Shown here piece after piece: positions 32,555 through 40,753 of a stretch of DNA of 40,753 nucleotides (its first letter is position 1; every line of letters begins with the position of its first letter). Source of the stretch: an uncultured Porphyromonadaceae bacterium. GTDB lineage: Bacteria > Bacteroidota > Bacteroidia > Bacteroidales > Muribaculaceae. Under the pieces are notes generated by a model. It saw only the letters and a program-made list of their open reading frames with translations. It searched no databases and was not told the DNA's origin. The DNA is taken from the NCBI GenBank assembly GCA_946187345.1, contig CAMHQD010000020.1, forward strand, positions 1-40,753. The letters run 5' to 3'. A program made the translations under genes and the position numbers.

Positions 32555-33178
32555 TCAATCGAGGTGGTTGCGCACTATGGCGAGGAACTCGGCAACGGTG
32601 GCGTCGTCGGCGTCCCAGCCGAGGTCTTGCAGAAAGTAGCGCTCGGCTTGGGCATAGTTCTCCATGTCCTGCACGCGGCGCAGCGCGTCGTCCATCATCG
32701 CGTCGTTGTTGCCGAACAACTCGCGGCGGAAGCGGAAGCGGTCGTTCAGCGAGAACGCGCGCCGCAACTCGCGTGCCATGGCACGCTGCAGTTTCTCGTC
32801 CACGCGCATCTTGTCCACGGCGGGAGCCTCCGCTGCCGCGGGAGCGGCGGGAGCCACGGGCGGGGCCACTTTGGTTGGCTCGACATAGCCTCCGGCGCCG
32901 AACACCTCGCGCGGCTCGTCCTCGTCACTGTGGTCAGGCTGGTCGTCCACCACCGGCAGGTCGTCCACCACCGGCTCACCGACGGGTGCCGCCGGCTCCG
33001 GCACGGCCGGCGCGTCAGGTGTCGCGGCGGGCAACTCTATCGTCTCGATGGCCGCGGACAGACGACGCGTCTTCTCGCGCAGCAGTTCCAGCGCCTCGGC
33101 CGGGGCCTCGTCACCGCGGGCGTGTAGCAGCAGCAACAGCCCTTCAACCTCGAGCGCCAATTCTAATATCTCTTTCAT
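32555..33178 (-). CDS. Conserved acidic Bacteroidales protein, function unknown
   Basis: The 207-residue product has three parts: an N-terminal helical region (1-47), a long Pro/Ala/Asp/Glu linker (about 48-118) without predictable structure, and a helical C-terminal domain (about 120-207) with DEKLQRAMARELRRAFSLND, RFRFRRELFGNNDAMMDDAL and AERYFLQDLGWDADDATVAE. I recognise the C-terminal domain as a conserved Bacteroidetes protein of unknown function. There is no signal peptide or membrane segment. It precedes rsmI by 79 bases. Confidence 0.75.
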   Translation of the reverse strand: MKEILELALEVEGLLLLLHARGDEAPAEALELLREKTRRLSAAIETIELPAATPDAPAVPEPAAPVGEPVVDDLPVVDDQPDHSDEDEPREVFGAGGYVEPTKVAPPVAPAAPAAAEAPAVDKMRVDEKLQRAMARELRRAFSLNDRFRFRRELFGNNDAMMDDALRRVQDMENYAQAERYFLQDLGWDADDATVAEFLAIVRNHLD

Positions 33179-33227
33179 TTGTATTTTATTTTACAATACT
33201 CAGGTAAATAACTGAATAAGTGCTGTA

Positions 33228-33377
33228 AAAATTGTTTCGCGTCTGTTCTCGTCTATTTTTTTATGATTCATAATTGTTTCGCGTCTATTCCCGTCTATAA
33301 CGACGTCTATTTTCGTCAATTTTTTTATTTTAGACGTGAATTGACGTTGTCATTGACGTGAATTGACGCTAACCTCT
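33228..33377. repeat. Dispersed GTCTATT/AGACG element, copy 2 (inverted)
   Basis: The reverse complement matches copy 1 at 27539-27650 over about 100 bases. An extra partial repeat unit with GTTTCGCGTCTGTTCTCGTC lies at the left end. It fills the gap between the PBP4-type gene and the acidic protein. Confidence 0.85.
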
Positions 33378-33392
33378 ATAAATTCAGAAGTT

Positions 33393-34820
33393 TTATTCGT
33401 CGCCGAACAGGTCAACAAGCAGCCGGCCCAGGCCGCCGCGCAGCGTCTTGCGCGGGCACGTGTAGTTGTTGACCAGTGTGGCCCACGCGTATCGCGGCTC
33501 GTCGGCCGGCCAATATCCCACGAAGCACTGCACGTCGCTCATGCTGCCGCTCTTGAGCGCTATGCGGGAGGCAAGCGGTGAGCCCGTCAGCGGTTCGCCC
33601 ACGCGCCGTCCGGCCTCGGGCATCAGGTGGCGGAGTTTCAGGCCGTCGCCATAGTCGCGGCTCTCGGCCGCTCGCAGCATCTCCACAAAGAAGCGTGCCG
33701 ATGACTTGTTGGCTCTCGCCAGGCCGCTGCCGTCGCGCATGAACAGCGGCGACGTGTCAACGCCCAGCCCCTGCAGGCAGCGCTTCACGGCCTCCACGCC
33801 GATGCGGTCGAGGTCGTAAGCCTTGCCCTGGCCGCGGGCCGTCTCAAACGCTTTGTCGCGCGCGGCGATCGCCCGCAGCAGTGAGTGGGCCATCATGTTG
33901 TCGCTGCGGTCCAGCAGCGAGCGGATTATCTCGGGCAGCGCCGGCGACAGGTGGGTGAGCAGCAATTCCTTTGAGCCGCCGCCCGTGGCCTTGTTCTCCA
34001 GGGCGATGCCCGCCGCCTCGAGAGCGCGTGTCAGTTCGGCGGCAAACAGCCCCTCGGGCAGCGGATTGGCCGCCGTGAAGCCGTGATGACGCGGGTCCAC
34101 ATAGCCAAAGACCGTGATTGAGGGTGTGCCGTAGTCGGCGGTGCTGTCCAGCGTGTTGCCGCCGCGCGACGGCACGGTGTGGTCCACAAGTTTCAGCCCG
34201 GGCACGCTCGGCGTTGTGTATAAGATGGCGATGCCGTCGGTGTAAACATCGAGCGACAGTTCCACGAGATTGTCGCGCCAGTTGAACGCGTGCACTCCCG
34301 CGCCGTAGTCCCATGCCAGGTCGCCCGCGTCCCAGTCGTCACGGTATGGCTCGGTGCCGTCATATAGCGACTTGTCGACAACGATGCGGCCCTCCACGCG
34401 GCTGATGCCGCGGCGTTGCAGCGCCGCCACGGTCTGTTGCACGAGGTCGCTGTCGCGCTTGATGAAGCGTGTGCCCGTCGTCGGGTCTCCGACACCCTCC
34501 ACCACCACGTCGCCGTGCAGCGTGCCGTCGCTCAACGTGCCGGTCACATACACCGGTGTGGCAAACCGGAAGTCGCTGCCCAGCAGTTCCAGCGCCGCGA
34601 GCGATATCACCGTCTTCATCGTCGATGCCGTGATGTGGCTGCGCTCGATGTCGTGGCCGGCGACAATCTCGCCGCTCGACAGGTCCATCACCGCCACGCC
34701 AAGCGACGCGTGACGCATATAGGGCTTGCCGGCAAGCGTGTCCACAGCCCACTGCGGCGGCACAGCGCCGGCCACGGCCATCATCGCCGCTATCGCTATT
34801 GTTATCAGTGTCCTTTTCAT
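33393..34820 (-). CDS. dacB: D-alanyl-D-alanine carboxypeptidase/endopeptidase, PBP4 (S13) family
   Basis: PBP4-type enzymes trim or cut peptidoglycan cross-links in the periplasm. The 475-residue product has a signal peptide (MKRTLITIAIAAMMAVAGA) and the three active-site motifs: STMK in SHITASTMKTVISL, SDN in LLDRSDNMMAHSLL and KSG in IALKSGSMSDVQCFVGYW, with the large S13-type insert between the first two. The length fits the family. It follows the NagB-like/PIG-L gene by 48 bases on the same strand, at the end of a series with waaA. Confidence 0.92.
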   Translation of the reverse strand: MKRTLITIAIAAMMAVAGAVPPQWAVDTLAGKPYMRHASLGVAVMDLSSGEIVAGHDIERSHITASTMKTVISLAALELLGSDFRFATPVYVTGTLSDGTLHGDVVVEGVGDPTTGTRFIKRDSDLVQQTVAALQRRGISRVEGRIVVDKSLYDGTEPYRDDWDAGDLAWDYGAGVHAFNWRDNLVELSLDVYTDGIAILYTTPSVPGLKLVDHTVPSRGGNTLDSTADYGTPSITVFGYVDPRHHGFTAANPLPEGLFAAELTRALEAAGIALENKATGGGSKELLLTHLSPALPEIIRSLLDRSDNMMAHSLLRAIAARDKAFETARGQGKAYDLDRIGVEAVKRCLQGLGVDTSPLFMRDGSGLARANKSSARFFVEMLRAAESRDYGDGLKLRHLMPEAGRRVGEPLTGSPLASRIALKSGSMSDVQCFVGYWPADEPRYAWATLVNNYTCPRKTLRGGLGRLLVDLFGDE

Positions 34821-34868
34821 AACCCTGTGTCTTTATTGTTGAAAAGCCGGTGTGGCAGGCCGCGGGCG

Positions 34869-36842
34869 TCAGCGGTAGCGGACAAAGGCTTCGATGGCCT
34901 CGTAGGCGGCCAGGCCCAGGCGGTTGTAGTGGTCGGCCAGGGCGCGGTTGCGCTCGATGGTGCGCTGCCAACTGAGTTTGCCCTCGGTGCTGTCGCGCAG
35001 CGGCGCGTCGTGCACCTGGCTCTGGTGCTTGATGATGGCGTCGAGTTTGACGGCGAACTCCTCCGGGCTGATGGGCACCGCCATCTCGGCCTGGTCGACT
35101 GTCCATTGTCCCCATTGCCCGCGATAGAGCCACACGCGGCATTGAGCCATGAACGGCTCTTGGCGCAGGTTGTCGAGGGCGCGGATGACGGCCGTGGTGG
35201 CGCGCTCGTGGGTGCCGTAGGGGTCGTTGAAGTCGTCCGAGAGGAAAATCTGATGCGGCTGGATGTGCCGGATGAGTTGCTCGACGATGGCCACGTCGTC
35301 GGCGCTGACGCGGCCGGTGCCGGTGGCGTCGGCGCTGTAGAATGGCATGTCGAGGCGGTGGATATTGTCGGGCTTGACGCCGAGCGAGGTGCAACTCATG
35401 ATGCCCTCACACTCAAAGATGGCGCCCTTGATGAAGCGCACCAGCGGCGTGTCGGCCCCGTCAGGCGTGTGCCGCTCGCCGATGCTCTCGCGCAGCGGAG
35501 CGGTGTCGGTCGCCTTCATCGACAGCCGCCGCTCCACCTTGTCGATGAGCATGACGGTGCGCTCAAAGTCCTCGTCGTTGACGGCCACGTCGCCGTTGGT
35601 CTGGAAAGCGACGTGCACGTCGTGTCCCTGCTCGACCAGTCGGCTCAGGGTGCCGCCCATCGAGACGACGACGTCGTCGGGGTGTGGGCTGAAGGCGAGC
35701 ACGCGTTTGGGGTAGGGCAGGGCGCGCTCGGGGCGGTTGCTGTCGTCGGCGTTGGGCTTGCCGCCGGGCCAACCGGTGATGGTGTGCTGCAGGTCGTTGA
35801 AAATCTTGATGTTGACGTTATACGCGCTGCCGTAAAGAGCCACGAGGTCGCCCAGGCCGTGGTCGTTATAGTCCACGTTGGTGAGTTTGAGCACCGGTTT
35901 GCCGGTGATGCCGCAGAGCCAGACGATGGCGCGGCGGATTAGTTTGTCGGTCCACTGGCAGTTGGTGACGCGCCACGGGTAGGAGATGCGGGTGAGGTGG
36001 CCGGCGGCGTCGGTGTCGGTGATGATTTTGACGCTGTCGTGCATCTGCAGGAAACTGGCCGGGGCCTGCTCGCTCATTCGTCCCTCGATGGTGTCGAGCA
36101 GGGCGTTGGCGCTGTTGTCGCCCCAAGCCACGGCGATGACGTGGCGTGCCTGGAGGATGTTGCCGATGCCGAGGGTGACGGCTGTGGCGGGCGCGGTCTC
36201 GCTCTGGAAGGCCTCGGCCACGCGGCGGCGGGTGTCGCCGCTGAGCAGCATCAGCCGGCACTTGCTGTTCATCGTCGAGCCCGGCTCGTTGAAGGCGAGC
36301 GTCGCCGTGCGCGACAACTCGCACACCACCAGGTCAAGGCCGCCCAACTCGGCAATCTGGGCCTCGTAGGCCTTGCAGTGGCTGTGGACGTTCTCTTGGG
36401 TGGCCGCCGGCGCGAAGGTGTGGATATTTTGCGGCTCAAAGTCCACTTTGCTCAACAGGTGGTCTTCGATGCGTGCCATGGTGCTGTGCTGGCGGTCGAC
36501 GTCGCCCAGGCCCAACTCGCCCAGGTTGAAGGCGAACACGTTGGCAAACGACAGTTTGTCGGCAAAATAGAGTTTCACCAGTTCGTCGTAGACCTTGAGC
36601 GCGCCGCGCCCCGCGTCGAGGGCGATGACGCAGCGGCCCCGCTCCTTGACGGTGCGCGTGATATAGTCGGCGATGTCGGCCGCGGCATCGCGCGCGCCTT
36701 CGTCGGCGCTTTCCATGACCTTGGTGTAGACCTTCTCGAAGCGGGTGAGTTGCGTGAGTTCGATTTCGGTCTCGGGGCGGTAGAGGTTGGCAGGCACGGC
36801 TTCGCGCAGCACCTGCGAGTTGTTGCTCGTGTTGTTGTTCAT
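34869..36842 (-). CDS. NagB-like/PIG-L fusion with degenerate deaminase domain
   Basis: The 657-residue product joins an N-terminal NagB-like domain (about 1-285), a middle region containing LQHTITGWPGGKPNADDSNR, and a C-terminal PIG-L (LmbE) de-N-acetylase domain (about 395-657). Against the intact NagB at 13394 the deaminase motifs are lost: the phosphate loop TGSSPLGMY has become AGRGALKVY, NMDEY has become NLGEL, and [15 protein letters not shown] has become VCELSRTATLAFNEPGS. The PIG-L zinc site is kept (AFSPHPDDVVVSMGG and DPYGTHERA). So the deacetylase is probably active and the NagB domain is probably structural or a sensor. The start ATG overlaps the waaA stop as ATGA, which implies coupled translation. 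The acetyl-sugar substrate is unknown. Confidence 0.88.
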   Translation of the reverse strand: MNNNTSNNSQVLREAVPANLYRPETEIELTQLTRFEKVYTKVMESADEGARDAAADIADYITRTVKERGRCVIALDAGRGALKVYDELVKLYFADKLSFANVFAFNLGELGLGDVDRQHSTMARIEDHLLSKVDFEPQNIHTFAPAATQENVHSHCKAYEAQIAELGGLDLVVCELSRTATLAFNEPGSTMNSKCRLMLLSGDTRRRVAEAFQSETAPATAVTLGIGNILQARHVIAVAWGDNSANALLDTIEGRMSEQAPASFLQMHDSVKIITDTDAAGHLTRISYPWRVTNCQWTDKLIRRAIVWLCGITGKPVLKLTNVDYNDHGLGDLVALYGSAYNVNIKIFNDLQHTITGWPGGKPNADDSNRPERALPYPKRVLAFSPHPDDVVVSMGGTLSRLVEQGHDVHVAFQTNGDVAVNDEDFERTVMLIDKVERRLSMKATDTAPLRESIGERHTPDGADTPLVRFIKGAIFECEGIMSCTSLGVKPDNIHRLDMPFYSADATGTGRVSADDVAIVEQLIRHIQPHQIFLSDDFNDPYGTHERATTAVIRALDNLRQEPFMAQCRVWLYRGQWGQWTVDQAEMAVPISPEEFAVKLDAIIKHQSQVHDAPLRDSTEGKLSWQRTIERNRALADHYNRLGLAAYEAIEAFVRYR

Positions 36843-38128
36843 GATTGCGGTTCTTTTGCCGCTTCTGTCGTGGAGCGCCGGTGCGCTACACGCGACGACA
36901 GTTGCGGGATGTTGTTGTAGATGAATTCGGTTGCGCCGGTATGGCTGTTGATATAGTGGGCGGCGGCGTGCCCGGCGCGTTGCAGGGCGTTTTTGTCGCC
37001 GATGAGGCGGTTGAGGGTGCCCTCGCACTCGTCACGGGAGGCGACGGTGAAGGCGGCGTCGCAGGCGACGAGTTCTGTCGCCTCGCGGAACTTGCCGTGG
37101 TTGGGCCCGAACACGACGGGAATGCCGTAGACGGCGGCCTCACAGATGTTGTGGATGCCGGCGCCGAAGCCGCCGCCCACATAGGCCACGTTGCCGTAGC
37201 GGTAGAGCGACGACAACAGGCCGAAACTGTCGATGATGACGCAGTCGAGAGAACGGGCGGCCTCGGGCGAGGTCTCGCTGTAGAGCCCCACGGGACGCGT
37301 GACGCGGGCCATGAGCGCGTGGAGCCGCTCGCGGTCAAACTCGTGCGGGGCGAGGATGAGTTTCATGTCCGGGTGGCTGTTGAAGTAGGGGATGATGAGG
37401 TCCTCGTCGGCAGGCCACGTGCTGCCGGCCACTAACGTGAACGGCGAGCCGGCGGTGAGGGCCGCGATGGTCGGGAACTCACGCGCCGCGGCACGAACGT
37501 CGGCCACGCGGTCAAAGCGCGTGTCGCCGCTCACCTCCACACGCGTGATGCCAACGCTCTTGAGCAGTTGGCGAGAGTCCTCGTTCTGCACAAAAATGGT
37601 GGTGAAGCATCGCAGGATGCGTCGGAACATTCCTCCCCACGGCTTGAAGAACACTTGCGAGGGGCGGAAGTGGGCCGAGATGACGTAGGTGGGAATGCCG
37701 CGGCGTTGCAACTCGGTGAGATAGTTCCCCCAGAACTCGTATTTGACAAAAATGGCGACCGCGGGTTTGGCCAAATCAAGAAACTGCTTGACTAACTGCG
37801 GCACGTCAAATGGCAGGTAGACCACCACGTCGGCCATGGGGTAGTTCTTGCGCACCTCGTAGCCCGACGGCGAGAAGAACGACAGCAGCACGCGCGCCTC
37901 GGGCCGCTCGCGCTTGATACGCTCGATTAGCGGCCGTCCTTGCTCAAACTCGCCCAGGCTCGAGGCGTGCACCCAGATGTAACCGCCGTCAGGCTCGATG
38001 TTGTCGCGCAGGCGGTCCATAGTCTGGGCCTGGCCCTCGAGCATGAGTCGCGCCTTGCGGTTGCGCAGCGAGGCGGCTTTGACGGCGAGACGGTAGGCGC
38101 CGATGCCTATGTTATATAATAGGTCCAT
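36839..38128 (-). CDS. waaA: 3-deoxy-D-manno-octulosonic acid (Kdo) transferase
   Basis: WaaA adds Kdo from CMP-Kdo to lipid IVA at the inner membrane, the base of the lipopolysaccharide core. The 429-residue product has an N-terminal hydrophobic anchor (MDLLYNIGIGAYRLAVKAAS), the conserved HASSLGEFEQGRPLIERI with the catalytic glutamate, and LLSFFSPSGYEVRKNY. The C-terminal GT-B domain has VAGSTWPADEDLI, LAPHEFDRERL and VGGGFGAGIHNICEAAVYGI then PVVFGPNHGKFREA. The order is outer-membrane protein, waaA, NagB-like/PIG-L, with gaps of 8 and -4 bases, so these are almost certainly one operon. Confidence 0.95.
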   Translation of the reverse strand: MDLLYNIGIGAYRLAVKAASLRNRKARLMLEGQAQTMDRLRDNIEPDGGYIWVHASSLGEFEQGRPLIERIKRERPEARVLLSFFSPSGYEVRKNYPMADVVVYLPFDVPQLVKQFLDLAKPAVAIFVKYEFWGNYLTELQRRGIPTYVISAHFRPSQVFFKPWGGMFRRILRCFTTIFVQNEDSRQLLKSVGITRVEVSGDTRFDRVADVRAAAREFPTIAALTAGSPFTLVAGSTWPADEDLIIPYFNSHPDMKLILAPHEFDRERLHALMARVTRPVGLYSETSPEAARSLDCVIIDSFGLLSSLYRYGNVAYVGGGFGAGIHNICEAAVYGIPVVFGPNHGKFREATELVACDAAFTVASRDECEGTLNRLIGDKNALQRAGHAAAHYINSHTGATEFIYNNIPQLSSRVAHRRSTTEAAKEPQS

Positions 38129-38136
38129 TGTTCAAT

Positions 38137-39213
38137 TCACAATTTGCCGCTCAAAGCGGTGGAGTGCGCGGTGGCCTCGCCGCCGCGCTTGCGGTAGATG
38201 AAGCCGCCTATGTTGTAACTCACCTTGACGGCCTGCCACCAGCCGAAGGGACGACCCTGGCTGGCGTGGAGCGTCACGCCCAGGCGCACGTCGAGGCCCT
38301 TGCGGTCAAAGAGGACGGCGTAGGCGTCGGTGCGGCTGTAGAACTTGGTGCAGAAATAAGGGTCGCCGAGGTTCAGTTCGGGACCGAAGCGGTTGTAGAG
38401 CGGGAAGATGTTGCGGCCGGCAAACAGTTGCTCGTCGATGCTGATCCAGCGGTGGCGGAAGCCAGCCGAGAGCACCGCTCCGCAGGGCACGCGCCACTTG
38501 CCCTCGTCGCGCGCGCGCTGCAGTTGGATGATTGCTCCGGCCTGCACCCGCAACTGTGGCAACGCCTGCCAGCGCAGCATGGGGTTGATGGTGCCGTCGT
38601 CGTTGACGCCCTCGCCCTCGGGGGCGTTCTTGCGTTTGGCCAAGTGGTTATACTGCGCGTGCCCGCCGATTGACCATCGTCCGCGGGCGTCGAGGTTGAC
38701 AAATCCGCTGACGGTCGCCACAAATGCCTCGCGGCGTGTCTCGCTCTGCATCTGCCGCCAGTCGAGTGCCGCCTGCACCCAGCCGCGTCGTCCGCGGTTG
38801 GTGACCATCAGGCCGCGCACTACCGGCGTGCAGTATTGCAGCGAGTCGCTCATCAGGTAGGACGGCAACTGCTCGAGCAGCAACCGCCGCGGCACGAAGC
38901 CCAGGGCAAACTGCGTCTTCGCGCCGGCGAAGTGGTAGTAAACCGCGGGCAGCACCTTGTAGCCGTGGCCGTGGTCGGTGACGGGCTGGTACCACGCCAC
39001 GCCGCCCATGAGGCGGTGACGGCCGTCGGACGGTAGGGTGACGCCCAACTCGGGGTTGAGGCGCAGGTAGAGCAACGTCTGGTCTGGCGTCAAGTCATCG
39101 CCGCCCTCGCGGTTCTCAAACCGAGTCTCGAAGTCCACGTTCCACAGCACGTCCTGCGCCGAGGCGGCGAGGGCCAATAATATTGCCGTTATGCAAAACG
39201 ATATCTTGTTCAC
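38137..39213 (-). CDS. Predicted outer-membrane beta-barrel protein, unknown
   Basis: The 358-residue product has a signal peptide (MNKISFCITAILLALAASAQ). The mature part alternates aromatic and polar residues, as expected of beta strands (HRLMGGVAWYQPVTDHGHGY, GGHAQYNHLAKRK, VKVSYNIGGFIYRKRGGEAT). No catalytic motif is seen and the family is not recognised. The start codon is GTG at 39211-39213; no ATG fits the signal peptide. It is 8 bases upstream of waaA, which suggests an envelope or lipopolysaccharide role, but this is inference. Confidence 0.7.
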   Translation of the reverse strand: MNKISFCITAILLALAASAQDVLWNVDFETRFENREGGDDLTPDQTLLYLRLNPELGVTLPSDGRHRLMGGVAWYQPVTDHGHGYKVLPAVYYHFAGAKTQFALGFVPRRLLLEQLPSYLMSDSLQYCTPVVRGLMVTNRGRRGWVQAALDWRQMQSETRREAFVATVSGFVNLDARGRWSIGGHAQYNHLAKRKNAPEGEGVNDDGTINPMLRWQALPQLRVQAGAIIQLQRARDEGKWRVPCGAVLSAGFRHRWISIDEQLFAGRNIFPLYNRFGPELNLGDPYFCTKFYSRTDAYAVLFDRKGLDVRLGVTLHASQGRPFGWWQAVKVSYNIGGFIYRKRGGEATAHSTALSGKL

Positions 39214-39250
39214 TAAATGGGAGTTATGGGAGAAATGGGAGTTGTGGTCG

Positions 39251-39278
39251 AATTATGAATTATGCATTATGCATTATG
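39251..39278. repeat. Heptamer run AATTATG/CATTATG x4 over the gltX stop
   Basis: Four units encode, on the minus strand, the end of GltX (IHNA) and its TAA stop at 39267-39269. Three GGGAGTTAT-type 9-bp units lie at about 39219-39245 next to it. Confidence 0.9.
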
Positions 39279-40753
39279 AATTAAAGAAATGCCGCGGCGC
39301 AGGCGCGCGATGGTCTCGTCGCGCCCCAGCAACTCGATGATGTCAAACATGTGCGGCCCCTTGCACTCGCCCACGACGGTCAGTCGCCACGCGTTCATCA
39401 CGTTGCCCAGGTGGTAGCCGTGGTCCGCGATCCATCCCAGCACGACGGGCTCGGTGGCGGCGGCAGTGAACGGCTCGATGCCCTCGAGCAGGGTGATGAG
39501 GTCGGTGAGGATGGCCGGCGTGTCCTCCTTCCAACGCTTGCGTACGTCCTTCTCGGCATACTCGGTGGGCGCCTCAAAGAAGAAGCGCACCTGCGGCCAC
39601 AACTCGCCAACAAAGTTGGCGCGCGTCTTGACCATCGCCACCGCGCGCGTGAGGTAGTCAAGGTCGATACCTTGCTCCCCCTCCTTCAGGAGGGGGGTGG
39701 GGGAGGCCAACAGCGCTTCAGCCAGCGCCCGGTCGTCCATGCGGCTGATGTACTCGTGGTTGAACCACTTGCCCTTCTCGAAGTCGAACTTGGCGCCCTT
39801 CTTGGAGCAGTGCTCAAAGGAGAAAGCCTCGATGAGTTCGTCCATCGACATCAACTCGCGGTCGTCGCCCGGGTTCCATCCTAAAAGGGCGAGGAAATTA
39901 ATCACGGCCCCGGGCAGGTATCCCTTCTCGCGGTATCCGCTGCTGCGCTCGCCGCTGACGGGGTCAGTCCAGTCGAGCGGGAAGACGGGGAAGCCCAGCC
40001 GGTCGCCGTCGCGTTTGCTCAGTTTGCCTTTTCCGTCTGGTTTGAGCAGCAGCGGCAGGTGTACCCACTGCGGCATGGTGTCGCTCCAGCCGAAGGCCTC
40101 GTAGAGCAGCACGTGCATCGGCGCGCTTGGCAGCCACTCCTCGCCGCGGATCACGTGGCTCACCTCCATCAGGTGGTCGTCAACGATGTTGGCCAGGTGA
40201 TAAGTGGGCAGGTCGTCGGCGCTCTTGTAGAGCACTTTGTCGTCGAGGATGGTGCTGGAGACGGTGACGTCGCCGCGGATGAGGTCATGGACGGTGACGT
40301 CGCGGCCCGGCTCGATTTTGAAGCGCACCACATACTGGGTGCCCTCGTCGATGAGGCGCTGCACCTCGTCGGCGGGCATGGTGAGCGAGTTGCGCATCTG
40401 CAGGCGTGTGGAGGCGTCATACTGGAAGTTGGGCACCTCGGCGCGCCGGGCGTTGAGTTCGTCGGGCGTGTCAAAGGCGACGTAGGCGCGGCCCGCGTCG
40501 AGCAGTTGCTTGACATAGACGCGATAGATGTCGCGGCGCTCGCTCTGCTTGTAGGGGCCGTAGGCGCCACCCTCGCGCACACCCTCGTCGATGCCGATGC
40601 CCAGCCAGTTGAGGGCCTCGTTGATGTAGTCCTCGGCGCCGGGCACAAGGCGAGTGCTGTCGGTGTCCTCGATGCGCAATATCATCGTGCCGCCGTTTTG
40701 GCGGGCAAACAGGTAGTTATATAACGCGGTGCGCACGCCGCCAATGTGCAGCG
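39267..40753 (-). CDS. gltX: Glutamyl-tRNA synthetase, 5' end cut by window
   Basis: Charges tRNA-Glu. About 495 residues are visible. The edge of the window encodes [18 protein letters not shown], so only the first dozen residues of the family (MxxRVRxRFAPSPTGP) lie outside. The HIGG form of HIGH and the [13 protein letters not shown] form of KMSKS are present, with [19 protein letters not shown] and [20 protein letters not shown]. Two oddities: an insertion [12 protein letters not shown] (near residue 350 of the visible part) is encoded by a hairpin repeat at 39677-39703, and the C-terminal SLIHNA and stop lie in a heptamer run. It precedes the outer-membrane protein gene by 53 bases. Confidence 0.95.
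   Translation of the reverse strand, partial: LHIGGVRTALYNYLFARQNGGTMILRIEDTDSTRLVPGAEDYINEALNWLGIGIDEGVREGGAYGPYKQSERRDIYRVYVKQLLDAGRAYVAFDTPDELNARRAEVPNFQYDASTRLQMRNSLTMPADEVQRLIDEGTQYVVRFKIEPGRDVTVHDLIRGDVTVSSTILDDKVLYKSADDLPTYHLANIVDDHLMEVSHVIRGEEWLPSAPMHVLLYEAFGWSDTMPQWVHLPLLLKPDGKGKLSKRDGDRLGFPVFPLDWTDPVSGERSSGYREKGYLPGAVINFLALLGWNPGDDRELMSMDELIEAFSFEHCSKKGAKFDFEKGKWFNHEYISRMDDRALAEALLASPTPLLKEGEQGIDLDYLTRAVAMVKTRANFVGELWPQVRFFFEAPTEYAEKDVRKRWKEDTPAILTDLITLLEGIEPFTAAATEPVVLGWIADHGYHLGNVMNAWRLTVVGECKGPHMFDIIELLGRDETIARLRRGISLIHNA
39677..39703. repeat. CCCCCTCC/GGAGGGGG hairpin repeat inside gltX
   Basis: CCCCCTCC at 39677-39684 and GGAGGGGG at 39689-39696 around TTCA, followed by TGGGGGAGG. 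It is the same element as 15489-15520 and is read in frame as [10 protein letters not shown]. Confidence 0.88.

Noticed and set aside
34416..35942. A 508-residue plus-strand open frame opposite the PBP4 and NagB-like/PIG-L genes
   Set aside because: It spans two real genes on the other strand and shows only shadow composition.

Overview
The window is bacterial and comes from a GC-rich member of the Bacteroidales, perhaps Muribaculaceae or a relative; the family cannot be fixed from sequence alone. Evidence: a SusC/SusD outer-membrane pair, a BspA-type leucine-rich surface protein with a C-terminal dockerin-like motif, a fused formiminotransferase/cyclodeaminase, a fused NagB-like/PIG-L protein, a DUF2027-Smr protein, and several -7 promoter elements of the Bacteroidetes form TAnnTTTG. 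The first 50 bases are not genomic. They are an Illumina index/adapter sequence joined to a truncated urocanate hydratase gene, so position 51 is the end of real sequence. The other edge cuts glutamyl-tRNA synthetase a few codons after its start.

Layout. 51-3870 (minus): folD, ftcD, hutU, a histidine-degradation and one-carbon operon. 3904-6874 (minus): a secreted SGNH protein and an MBOAT acyltransferase, a probable envelope O-acetylation pair. 7012-8319 (minus): deoC and a MazG-like pyrophosphohydrolase. 8319-10296 (minus): POT peptide transporter and sufE. 10471-13236 (plus): gyrB and a small lipoprotein with its own strong terminator. 13394-14185 (minus): nagB. 14367-19954 (plus): DUF2027-Smr protein, SusC, SusD. 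20632-22140 (minus): BspA-like protein, between two repeat-filled gaps. 22923-25198 (minus): manA, tyrS. 25289-30698: a phage portal-like gene (minus), murQ and a secreted SGNH hydrolase (plus), a phage major-capsid-like gene (minus), a SpoU/TrmH methyltransferase (minus). 30819-40753 (minus): coiled-coil lipoprotein, rsmI, a conserved acidic protein, a PBP4-type peptidase, the NagB-like/PIG-L fusion, waaA, an outer-membrane protein, gltX.

How the genes fit together. FtcD makes the 5,10-methenyl-THF that FolD uses, which links histidine breakdown to the folate pool. MurQ, NagB, ManA and the PBP4 protein fit recycling of peptidoglycan and amino sugars. WaaA and the MBOAT/SGNH pair fit envelope building. 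SusC/SusD import an unknown ligand; no glycoside hydrolase or regulator lies beside them.

Most striking. (1) Intact-looking portal and capsid genes stand alone among housekeeping genes, with no terminase, tail, integrase or lysis gene. (2) Short tandem repeats with a 7-bp unit, from at least five unrelated unit sequences, fill the gaps, supply start or stop codons to several genes, and run through the hutU coding region. (3) Hairpin repeats sit in frame inside gltX and the SGNH gene. (4) The BspA-like gene lies between two direct repeats of about 200 bp, next to a set of hairpins that all carry a GGA/TCC triloop.
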